Shown piece by piece: positions 1-23,668 of a stretch of DNA of 64,000 nt. The stretch's first letter is position 1. Every line of letters starts with the position of its first letter. The notes beneath the pieces are model-generated. The model was not told where the DNA came from, ran no database searches, and was given only the letters and a program-made list of their open reading frames with translations. Both the position numbers and the translations under genes were made by a program. The stretch is from Branchiostoma floridae (Eukaryota > Chordata > Leptocardii > Amphioxiformes > Branchiostomatidae), in NCBI RefSeq assembly GCF_000003815.2, contig NC_049993.1, positions 11,618,851 through 11,682,850 on the forward strand, read 5' to 3'.

Positions 1-354
1 ACAGACACCTTATAAAGTTGCATTTTCCCACTTTGACTGAAACATAAAGATAACTTAAACTAATGACAACTTAAAATCAAAACACATTGTTAGCAATTTC
101 CATTTCTGATTTGAAAGCAGTTTTGCTACATAAGAATATTGTGCAGAAATTTGATTTATTGACTCCCTGAATCACTGTGTATTGTAGAGCAGTGTTTGCC
201 ATTATTGCTTTGTTCAATCTAGCAGTTCATTGCCTCTGATAGTCATAGTAACTATTTTGACACTGTGTCTAGTCTATCACCATATCTGGCTTTAATATTG
301 CTGTTAGTTTAGGCATACTCTGTGGTGTTGTGTTGTCATAACAGTTTTGTTCCC

Positions 355-520
355 CAGGACCCAGAGGTTCTGGTTTGAATCCTCTAACATGCTGCCAATA
401 TTGTGCCCTTGAGAAAGGCACATTAACATATCTTTACTCCCTTCACTCAGGTTCAGGTGTAAAAATGAGTACCTGATTTTGGTTGAGAAGATAAAGGCAG
501 CGGGAGGAGAAGATTGGACT
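355..520 (+). repeat. tRNA-derived SINE fragment
   Basis: A B-box-like GGTTTGAATCC is followed by the phrases 'ttgtgcccttgagaaaggcac' and 'gtgtaaaaatgagtacctga'. The same order of blocks recurs in the SINE at 54361-54540 (reverse strand) and in part inside the element at 5661-7200. The A-box end is missing or too diverged to see, so this is called a 3' fragment. Confidence 0.6.
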
Positions 521-1605
521 CCACCTTCCAATACCATGCCCTAGATACAGTAGATAAACCATCAGAAGGGGAGACAACAATTTGGAAGTCAGTTGACATT
601 GATAGAATTTAGACATATAACAACTCTGGTTCAGAGTTATGTAACAGACCTGAGCCTTTCTAATTTCCCATATTATATAAATATTGTGAAGTGAAGTGAG
701 AATGCCTTGATGTCTTTGGTCAAGGCAGATAAGACCTTTTAAAGTGAGGTACAATGAAGGCAGAGCCTGTTGCTGTTGACTAGGTTATCCTTCAGATGGT
801 GGCAGCATGATAGAGCTGGAAACTGTCACCTGAAAAACACAGGAGAAAATGTTTAAGTGTATTGTAACCTATAGCAAAAACAACTGATTTCAACCTTACC
901 TGCAACCAGCTATTATCCACTATTTGACAATTCATTCATAAGTAATTACATAAGTATATCAGATAAGTGATTTTTCGAATGATGGACTGAATAAATGTTG
1001 TTGGTGTAGCGAAACACTCTCAACAGCATATACGAATATCAATGCAAGCCACACAAGAAGTGCAATGTATAACTATAAAGATATATAGGTGTGCAATAAA
1101 AACATTTCCACATACAGGTGTGGGAATGTAGGGCTGTCCACAGATTAGATAGGCAAACAGGGAAGTATCACAAGCATCACACAGTGCAGTGGTACAATTC
1201 TGCAGCTCAAAGCAGTACCTTGCTGTGGCACCATGTACTGAAGTGTTAGTACCCGTATCCTGCATGCAGGTTGGAGATATTACTGACGGAGGTTGGATTA
1301 CTGAACTGGTGACAAAACCCTAGGAAGAGACCATATAAACTGCCAACGTTCTTACTTACTGTCACCGTAAAATTACTTTGGAATTTGAAGGGATTTTGTT
1401 ACTTCATTAATTGTACTTGGTCTGATTACTAGAAGTTGATTCATTCAATAGAATAGAGAATGTGCACATATGCAGAGCATGTCAAATACAAATCAATATC
1501 AAAATCAAATTCAACAATACTATATTGTATATGCAGAGCATGATTTACACTAAATTATGCTTCAATAACTACCACACACCATTTAAATTTATCAGTTTGT
1601 AGATC

Positions 1606-1611
1606 TTTATT
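1606..1611 (-). terminator. Putative MTAP poly(A) signal
   Basis: AATAAA on the minus strand (tttatt on plus), about 365 bases beyond the MTAP stop codon. It is the first canonical signal I noticed downstream; transcript ends are not known. Confidence 0.35.
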
Positions 1612-1974
1612 ATCAGTGATTAGGTATTAGGCTGAGTTTGTCATGAAGAAACATGACTGTAGATCCAATGACATCATTCATTCATCTTGATGATCAGTCA
1701 ATGCCATATATGGTGATACAATTTAAATGAACTATTATTGGTACATGACTGTAAACCCCCCTTTTCCACTACACAGCTATCGATGAATGATCGTCAAACA
1801 AGCATAACTGGATCTGTAAGACTTTTGACGTTATAATTGGAATATAATGCACAACACAACATATAACAGCATGATCTAAAAGACAACAAAACATAAAAAC
1901 ACTGGTTCTTTATCTATGAAATTTTTTGGATGACATATTGTTAGCTTAGGAGCTACCCACAATGGATACCCACA

Positions 1975-4900
1975 TTAGATCTTACTGCCTGCAGACAACA
2001 AGAGAGTTTCAAACTTTGACAGTTGTAACCTTACCCTGTTCTCCTCCAGCACAGCTGACCAGTCCCGCTGGGCAATCTTGGGAATGGCAGACTTAAAGAT
2101 GCGGACTCCCTTCTCAGCATTGCCCTTAAACACCTTCAGCACAGCCTCAACACTCACCTAGAACAGAGCAAACACATGTCACTCAAGCTTTCTGGATATT
2201 GAATACCAGGGCTCGAAATTCATTTGGGGAATAGGTGCACCCAACCTAGAAAATTGGGTGCACCAAAATATTTTTGGGTGCACGGTGCACCATATCAGAT
2301 AAAGTAGAATATCAGAATAACCTAATTCCAAACCTACTAAATTAGTACTAGTAATTTGAACGGAGCTCTTCAGAAATCGGAAGTACTATGACAGTCATTT
2401 TATTGTCTTTCTAACACATAGACGTCAAGAATATGGTGTTTACTTAGTATACTGACATCTTAACATACATAAGCCTATAAAAATATTTGGGTGCACCCTG
2501 TGCGCCCACAGAAAAAAATTGGGTGCACAGCCCCAATTTTGGGTGCACCTGGGTGCACAAAACCCCAGTATTTCGAGCCCTGAATACGAACAAGGCCATA
2601 AGCCTTTTCATGAATACATCCACACAGGCACGCATACCACATCCACACACACACACACACACACACAGACACACACACCAAACAAAGACATGACAAAGAC
2701 ATTGCTAAAATACACATACATGGTGTCCTGGATCATCCCTCCAACAATCATAATCTGTTGCCATGGCAACTGCAGCGTAGCACAGTCCCGCCTCCTTGGC
2801 CAGGGCGACCTCCGGCACCGTGGTCATGTTGATGACATCACCGCCCCACATGCGGAACATCTTGCTCTCCGCACGCGATGAAAAGCGAGGCCCCTCGATG
2901 GTGACCATGGTGCCGCTTTCATGGTGCCTGATTTCCAACTCCTTGCAAACATCAATCAGTATCTGGATGGAGAAAAACAACATGGATAATAAAACATACC
3001 AAAAATCCCCGTGGAATATTGTGTGCATTTGGTTGGTCATGAGTTCAATCCTGGCTGAGTCATACCCAAGACATTAAAAATGGTTCGTACTGTTTTCTCT
3101 GCTTAGTACTCAGCATTCAGAAGAGAGTATGGAAGTTGAACACACACCACTACCAGTGGACTAGTCCCCTGCTGTAGTGATTAAACAAAGTTGTGTGGCC
3201 CAGGAATACTGAAACAGAGAAGGGCGTTGCCCTATGCACCATCTGGTGCGGGAAGGACTTTAACTAACTAACTTAGTTCAAGTTTACAGAGGACCTACTT
3301 TTCTGGTGTGAGGACAGAAAGGTGTGTCCATCGGAAGGTGACACACACCCAGAGGACTGCCAGGGTTGCCGTCGTAAAATGTTGTGGCACGTTTCGTTGT
3401 CCGATCAATGAACTGGTCCAGGATGACCATGTCTCCTGGATGGATGTCTTCTCTGGGGTAAGATAAAGGGATAAATAAATAAATAAAAACAAAGGGAGTA
3501 GATAAATCTGCAATGTAGCTCCACACAACACCTAAGTTTGCATGTGAGGAATAACACAATAAACTTCCAAAAAAACAATTCCTGAAACTGATAAAGTGAG
3601 AGACAAGTACAACATTAAATTAGATTAGACATCTAAGTGTACAATAAATTATACAAATCATTCATATAGTCAGATGTTTTCTGAAGCGTCTGATTCTGTT
3701 AGAGACCTTATTTGGTTGTTTGATTTAATTTGCATAATGCAGCTACTAAGATGTCTAACCTTTATCAAACTTTACCCTGGAAACCAGCCTTTTAGCCAGG
3801 GCTGGCACAGAATCTGTTTGGCAGCTAAGGCAGGTTTTTTCGAGGACCTTAGATAAGCACACCAGGGATTTGTCATGCAGGGAGTGTTTGCTGGCCTAAC
3901 TAGTAGTATTAGCTGCCGAACAGATTCTCTGCCAGCCCTGGGTAAGTCTGGTTTCCAAGGTACATATAGTTCAGCTCAAATGAAAAAGTCCTCTCCTCAA
4001 CTGTGAAACACATCACTGAACACAAAGCACGTACCTGAGCGACCCGCAGGCTGTAGAGACGATCAGGTGAGTACAGCCCTCAGCCTTCAGGGCGTGGACA
4101 TTGGCTCGGAAGTTTATGTTGGTAGGCATGACAGTGTGGCCTCGCCCATGCCTGAAATCATGTTCAAAAACACGCTTCACAATGTATATACTATGGATGA
4201 CAACTTTTAAGAGATTATAAGAATGGAATACTATCAATGCTGTAGACTAGGAGACTGCTGCCTACTCCTGTGTCAGGGACCCCAGCAGCAGTATAATCAA
4301 ATACTAATACTGGATACTACTACTACTGTACTGCTCTTTACGAATTTTTTCCCCCTGTCAACAAAAAGTCACATAATATATCCATAGCTTTTTAAATTAC
4401 ATGTATCCTGTTATCTATAGTGTTAACCAACCTACCAACAATGCACAGCAACAAATGCTGATATAAACATTACCTCCTTGGAGATATTCTTCAATTTCAG
4501 CAATTACAGCATTTCCCAAAGAGTTTATCTCACCTGGCCAGAAGGACACATTCCACACCTCCGACATCACCCAGGATCAGGGCATCAGACGGCTGTTACA
4601 AATATCAATGGTTTATTTCATTTGTGTGAAAAGCTATTCTGTTGCTACTGTATATCTGCTGTTTGCATACTTTGGCACATTGATTTGCCAGAATTACAGC
4701 TTTTTTTAGGCTTATAGCAGTCAGTGGTAATAAAACATTTCATATACATTGTAATATGATTTAACCAAGGACGTTACATAACATCCTTGATTAACAACTA
4801 TAGGTGTAGATTTATGGTAGATTCATGAACCATTTTCCATTCATTTAAGTTTGTCCTAGGCTTTTACATCTACACTACCAGGTATATACAACACTACACT

Positions 4901-7457
4901 TTGCTCTTTCCTCTTGAATCAGAGTCCCCTAAATCAAGGAGGTTATATATCTCTGATGATGTGTCCAAGAATGTGTCACTGTTCGCACTACCAGAGTGTA
5001 TTCTAGAGTAACCTCCTTGCCTAAATTCATCAACTAACTCCTCTTGATCCAAGAACAAGAAGCCTGTCAGTTTTCAGATGTCATGAATAAATAGTGTCAG
5101 TCTTAGCACTGTGTGAAAAATGTTGGAAAGTATCTCATAATGTATATTGACCTCTGACCTTTCCATAGGGCGTGTCCACATGCTTCTCTCTCCTGTTGTC
5201 CAGGATATCTGGGTTGTCCAGTCCTGAACCTCCAATAATGCCGATCTGAAAAAAGTTGTAAAACTAAAAGTGTGCGTCGCCAAACTGACCATGCCAAATG
5301 GTCTTGCCTATTGGTGTAGTGGTTATCAGCGTTAGGCTTGTGAGCTGACGGCCTGGGTTCTGCACGGGTTCAAATCTTGGGACTGTTCATACTCGCCCCT
5401 TCTGTTTCAAAGTTAACAAATCTTAATGTCGTATCTTAATCTTCATTAGTGGCCATCGCAAAGGTCCAAATGTCTCAACTCTCACTTTTGGCGAAATATA
5501 GAAATTCAAATTCAAAACATTAAGATACCAGGGGTGTGAAAATCCATGGGAAATCTCACAATAACGTTATAATAGAAATCTCGATCAATGCTGCTCGTGA
5601 AATCAAAAACAAAGGCCTGCAATTGGAAGCAATTAGCAAATGAATCTTATGACATGTATGGGGTTTACGGAAAAGGCTGGCCTGTCTACCTGGGCTGTCT
5701 ACCTGGGCTGTCTACCTGGGCTGGCTATCACGTCAGGCTACTTGGACCTACGAAAGCCCATTGGGACAAAAGCTGTTTTAGCAGTAGGGATTGTTTGTAC
5801 TCAATAAAGAAGCTATGTGTGAAACTATTGTGCGTGTTACATAACCCAGAGGTTCTGGGTTCAAATCAGTTGATATGCCAGCGATCTTGTGCCCTTGGGA
5901 AGGGCTATAGTATTAACACGACTTATCGGCTGATTGGATTAGTCTTAATGTAAGAAAGGGGGCAGATGTTGTGGCCCCGGGTTCTTATTTGGAATTGCTG
6001 CCGAGAGTCTAAGACTGAAGGGAAGAACAACACGCAGAGACACAGGCCATTTTCCGCACACACACGGACTGCTTGCTGGGGAGCTACATCCTCGTGTCTG
6101 CACTCCACGCACGACTGACACAACTGATCTCTCTTTCTCCCCACCAGCAAGCTTGTCCTGTTTATTCATCCAAATTCACATATTCATACATATTATAGAG
6201 GTGACAATGTTTTTGAAGTCCCTTTGTTGTTCAAGATATCAAAGGCTGAGCGACTGCCATCTATCTGTTAGTTCTGTCTATGGCTTTGGTGTGAAACAAT
6301 TACACCTGGCACTAGAGGAGACGAACGTTCGTTTGCATACGACACTAATCAAAATGCAAATCTCCACACTTCACACTCTTGCTACAGCTCTGTGGCACTA
6401 ATCAAAACAACAACCTAACTTTAGCCCTACCAAATAATACACAAAAAGTATAAAACACAGTGAAGTTCATTTTGCCCTACTTACATTAAGACTGGTGGCT
6501 AGTTGGTCAAAGGCGTCCAGGAGCCTTTCTTTAGTGGCTGTCATGGTCCAGGCTTCTGCGCCATACATAAGGATCGACAATTGAATTGTGAGGAGCTTAA
6601 AATAATCGTTGCTAGAGGGTCTGGAACTGCTGCCATTCGGTGCTAACTCAGGTGACCTCAATACGACAGCAATTACCCCAGGTGTGGCCATAGGACTTAA
6701 GGTTTTGAACCACTTACACTGGGAAGGAAGGACCCCTAGTCTTTTCCGTAAGTGTGGTGGGTTCTTTGCCCTATCTGAGGGAGGGCCCTTACCGAAGCTA
6801 GGTACTCTTTTCTCTACCCTAGTGAAGGGAGGAAAGTCGTGTTAAGAGCCCTTCCCAAGCGCACAAGATCAGTGGCATATCAACAGATTCGAACCCAGAA
6901 CCTCTGGGTTATGTAGCATACACAACTCCTTCAAACACAGCTACTTCACATACAGCTCCTTCACACACTGCCACTTCACATAGCTCATTCACATAATAAC
7001 ACACAGATCCACCAAAAAGTAGTTACTCAAGCAACTGGATATGGTTCACCGTGACAGATCCTTCAAACAACCCCTACTGCTAACATAGCTTTTGTCCCAA
7101 TGGGCTTTCGTAGGTCCAAGTAGCCTGACGTGATAGCCAGCCCAGGTAGACAGCCCATGTAGACAGACCAGGTAGACAGCCCAGCCTTTTCCGTAAACCC
7201 GACATGTATGATAGCTCTATCCAAAGAGCGTTTTATCAACTGTTGATATGAAAATGCTCTTTGTTCTATCTATTATCAAAGGCCAAGGAGGCCTGTCTTG
7301 ATATTTAAAATTATGTTGACAGGAAATTATCACGATGATGCTACGCTTGTAATTAAAGAGTAGAGTAGAGTAGAGTTCTTCGGTTTGGTAGGAGCAAGGA
7401 GCTCCATATAGCCGCAGACGTTACCTTTATTTTCCTTGGCGCTGATTTGGCTTCCAT
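1975..7457 (-). CDS. MTAP: S-methyl-5'-thioadenosine phosphorylase (MTAP), 7 exons
   Basis: MTAP splits methylthioadenosine with phosphate into adenine and 5-methylthioribose-1-phosphate, the first step of methionine salvage, in the cytosol. Coding exons in transcript order: 7457-7425, 5245-5159, 4592-4534, 4151-4035, 3452-3299, 2962-2720, 2157-1975. All junctions are AG/GT and the phases close to 291 residues (human enzyme 283). Visible family motifs: [15 protein letters not shown] near the N-terminus (phosphate-loop glycines), [31 protein letters not shown] and [15 protein letters not shown], then MATDYDCW (the substrate-pocket DYDCW region). Exon 1 encodes only [11 protein letters not shown]. 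The last exon contains a good internal donor (AGG|GTAAGG near 2031), so a spliced alternative C-terminus is possible, but the read-through end ([14 protein letters not shown]) resembles the human end. The gene is divergently paired with calcyphosine-like gene 1. Confidence 0.95.
2207..2582. mobile_element. MITE with CAGGGCTCGAAAT termini (GGTGCAC-rich)
   Basis: The element begins CAGGGCTCGAAAT and ends with the reverse complement ATTTCGAGCCCTG. It is flanked by a 5-base direct repeat aatac (2202-2206 and 2583-2587). The interior is largely built from repeated GGGTGCAC / GTGCACC words. It lies in the last MTAP intron (between exons ending 2720 and starting 2157). A second element with the same ends but a different interior lies at 38179-38503. 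The CAG...CTG ends resemble hAT tips, but the flanking repeat is 5 rather than 8 bases, so the superfamily is uncertain. Confidence 0.8.
2648..2690. repeat. CA microsatellite
   Basis: A (CA)n tract of about 40 bases, slightly interrupted, in the last MTAP intron close to the MITE at 2207-2582. Confidence 0.9.
3773..3962. mobile_element. Short inverted-repeat element (MITE-like)
   Basis: The ends TACCCTGGAAACCAG (left) and CTGGTTTCCAAGGTA (right) are near-perfect inverted repeats. The arms run on for about 55 bases and contain CAGGGCTGGCA and AATCTGTTTGGCAGCTAA. The terminal TA may be target-site sequence. The element sits in the MTAP intron between exons 4151-4035 and 3452-3299 and has no coding capacity. 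Confidence 0.75.
5290..5405 (+). repeat. tRNA-derived SINE (A- and B-box visible)
   Basis: An A-box-like TTGGTGTAGTGGTTATCAGC and a B-box-like GGGTTCAAATCTTG lie at tRNA spacing. The leader 'actgaccatgccaaa' is shared with the copy at 42541-42665. It sits in MTAP intron 1, just upstream of exon 2. A free-standing tRNA gene is unlikely because I cannot fold a full cloverleaf and a related copy occurs elsewhere. Confidence 0.6.
5661..7200. mobile_element. MULE-like DNA transposon with long TIRs and 10-bp TSD
   Basis: The ends are GGGTTTACGGAAAAGGCTGG and its exact reverse complement. The terminal inverted repeats run about 137 bases (5661-5797 and about 7064-7200) and each carries iterated GGGCTGTCTACCT units. 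The element is flanked by a perfect 10-base direct repeat gacatgtatg (5651-5660 and 7201-7210). GGG termini, long TIRs and a 9-11 base target duplication are typical of Mutator-like elements. No transposase is visible. The interior instead holds SINE-like pieces in opposite orientations near each arm and a reverse-transcriptase fragment. The whole element lies inside MTAP intron 1. Confidence 0.8.
6480..6605 (-). pseudogene. Non-LTR retrotransposon reverse-transcriptase fragment
   Basis: The minus-strand frame reads [19 protein letters not shown] followed by LLDAFDQ. This matches the conserved C-terminal patch of LINE reverse transcriptases (LLYGxExWTLT...LxxFxxRCLR). It is short and broken, and lies inside the MULE-like element, so it was either captured by it or inserted into it. 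Confidence 0.6.
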
Positions 7458-7825
7458 CTTTTATTCTCACAAGGCCAGGACCTTTGGGTAGCTTCAGTGA
7501 GTGCAGTTCTGCAACGACGATACTCTTGTTGGTATAAAAACGTTGTGAACTAAATATAGCAGCACGTGAGTACTCAAAACTAGTTGGGCAGAGGGCAGCA
7601 AATCACTAATTTAGACATGTTAAAGATAGATATCTAAGTTTAATTGTTACTTTGAGTCATTTTAGTGCAATATCCAGTCTGAAAAGTTAATTTTTCATGT
7701 GATACATGATTTAAGTATAATTCATATTTCAGATTTGAGTTTCACGCTTTGTTTTTACTTTGTTGAATGAATGTGGTTTTATCGCCTTCAAACCCGGAAG
7801 GTTAAAGGTTAAATGTTCTTGCTGT

Positions 7826-7835
7826 TCTCGCGAGA
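7826..7835. promoter_or_regulatory. TCTCGCGAGA core-promoter palindrome
   Basis: An exact TCTCGCGAGA, a motif known from TATA-less and often bidirectional promoters. It lies about 370 bases upstream of the MTAP ATG, and 10 bases from the X-box. Confidence 0.65.
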
Positions 7836-7845
7836 CTTGCCTATG

Positions 7846-7859
7846 GTTGTCATGACAAC
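7846..7859. promoter_or_regulatory. X-box (RFX site) palindrome
   Basis: GTTGTCATGACAAC is a perfect palindrome that fits the RFX consensus GTNRCC-N2-RGYAAC with one mismatch in each half. RFX factors drive ciliary genes, and CAPSL/CAPS proteins are known markers of ciliated cells, so the likely target is calcyphosine-like gene 1. Confidence 0.6.
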
Positions 7860-8373
7860 AAAATATTTGATACATTGCATCACGTGATCAAATGCTCTTG
7901 GAAACAACGCATGGGATCGCAATAATGACAATAAACTGTATTTATATGGTAACAACTATAAACTGTCAGAAATACTACCCCTAAAAACGTAAATAATATT
8001 TATATTGCATCTAAGGACAATATATTCAGATTTTTTCACCTATTGAGGGAAAATAGAAACATTATTTCTTCGTTCCGTTTGCTTGCGGTAACTTCTGCGC
8101 CGCCATTTTGAAAGTAACGGGGATTGTTTTGCAGCGAAAGATCGATCAGGAAAAGCGGAAAAGACATTTCAGTGGTACACTTTGTACTCTTTTGTCATAT
8201 CCATTTGTTTTTATAACGTGTAGAATCGTAATCTATATTCTGGACAATTACTGATTATATTGAGGGTTGCTAACTTTTTATTTTCAACTGGAAACTGAAG
8301 TAAAGTTCGGATAAATATATCATCATCTAAAAAAAGACGCAACATCTCTTTGTACAAATTTCAGATTTGGTGA

Positions 8374-13630
<5,257 letters not shown>

Positions 13631-14801
13631 AAACTTTTGTGCAAAAATGTCAAAGTGCAGCTGACAGGATGAAAACAGGTCTTTTACCCATGTACAAGAT
13701 TCCAAAATAATTCCTTAGGACAGAATTGTGAGTAAAATTGTGAGTAAAATTGTACTGTATAACACATACAAATTGTTCTAATAATGTTATAGATTCTGAA
13801 ATTTTGGCCAGTTGCATTGATCAGAATGCATAAAAGTCTAAGTCCCTGATTAATTACTGTACATAAAGTGATATGTACAGTACTATATGTGTTAGTGGTA
13901 GTACTATAAGACTGTAGAGGGAATAATTTCAGTTCTCTCTGCTAGTGATTATCATGTGCAAACTTCTCTTCAGACAAGGTAAACTGTCATGAGAGAGGCT
14001 ATTTAGCTATTTTAAGTTGCTTATTTCTAGTTATGATTATAGTAGAATTTTAAATGTACATACATGTATTTTATCTTTGATGATTTCCATGGAAAGTTTT
14101 ATCCTAGTTGACAAAGAATTTCTATGTTCTGTTTCCTATTTGTGAAGTGGAACTGTTGAAATGGTACGTAAAAGATATCAGATATTGAGCCATTCCATTA
14201 GAAAATGGGGGGGGGGGGAAACATGTAAGGGTTCAAGATTAATCGCTGTGAGTTGGTATGACCAATGTAGTAAATGAAGCATGATGTTAAACACTTCTCT
14301 ATAGTTTTAATGTATAAGGCAGTCTAAAACACTTGTGACATTTATTCACCTGTGACATTGCTATTTAGTACATAAGTCATACTGTAGATTACTGTGCTGA
14401 TTTGTGAATCTTTGTTTGGTCTTTTTAGCTTGTGCTTGAATGAATGTAAAAAATCCTTTACATGACAATTCAAGTTGTAATGAAATGAATGTGGGATCAT
14501 GGCTTTGATACCATTATAAGCCAGTAGAAAACTATAGCTTGGCTACTTGCATGTTTTATTGGATGAGGGACAAAATACATTTTTGTAACATACTTCAGAG
14601 AAAATTATCAATTGGAAAACAAAAGCCTCATTAGAAAAAGGGAAAGAAACATATGTTCAGGGATAGTAAGAAATTACCCTACCCCTTGGCAGATAAAACT
14701 TTAGAAGAAAACTTTTGACAGTAGTAGGCTGAAGACAATGTTATAAGTTTTGGTCTCACAGTATTCCGATTTGTATATCTGTAATATATGCTGTAGCTAA
14801 G

Positions 14802-14807
14802 TCAATA
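14802..14807 (+). terminator. Putative poly(A) signal of calcyphosine-like gene 1
   Basis: An AATAAA within 'gtcaataaaacaattt', about 1.17 kb beyond the exon B stop and before the promoter of gene 2. Confidence 0.35.
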
Positions 14808-15101
14808 AAACAATTTGTCTGCTCCCAAATTACCTAAATTGTCACAATTTGTGTAGTATTTAACATATTGATCAGCGTCAGGGGACGGTTTAATTAACAT
14901 AAGTTGTCTAACATTTTAGAACACAGACAATACGTTGTCTTTAATTGTCTATAATTTCCTTAAATATCGCAGCCTAGCTATATTCATGACATCCTTTTGT
15001 TTTAAGACCCCGTCGTCATAACACAAACACACCCAGCTAGTGTTTCCTGCAGATGTTTTTCCCTTAAGAATAACGCTGTGGGCGTTACCTCATCCTGAAC
15101 C

Positions 15102-15160
15102 TGACGTCATCAAGGCAGGTGACCAATGACAAGCCTTGGTGCTAGACCTCATATATCCTG
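15102..15160 (+). promoter_or_regulatory. CRE, CCAAT and TATA-like promoter of calcyphosine gene 2
   Basis: TGACGTCA (perfect CRE) at 15102-15109, CCAAT at 15123-15127 and a TATA-like catatatcc at about 15149-15157 lie in order, 70-125 bases before the ATG at 15228. No X-box was seen. This promoter type differs from those of genes 1 and 3. Confidence 0.6.
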
Positions 15161-15227
15161 CGGAACAGGTAGTCGTGTTGTGTTAGTCTTGTGTTCGGAA
15201 CAGTATACGCCCCTGTTGTTTAGCAAG

Positions 15228-23668
<8,441 letters not shown>

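Larger units (their letters stand above)
1..1974. other. Gene-poor flank downstream of MTAP
   Basis: I see no convincing exon here. The stretch is AT-rich and holds a SINE-like piece near 355-520. On the minus strand an AATAAA signal lies at 1606-1611, about 365 bases past the MTAP stop, and is a plausible MTAP poly(A) signal. Short open frames present in the stretch have no recognisable domains or splice context. Confidence 0.6.

Noticed and set aside
5290..5405. Possible true tRNA gene
   Set aside because: A- and B-boxes are present but a full cloverleaf was not found, and a related copy with the same leader exists at 42541, so a SINE is more likely.
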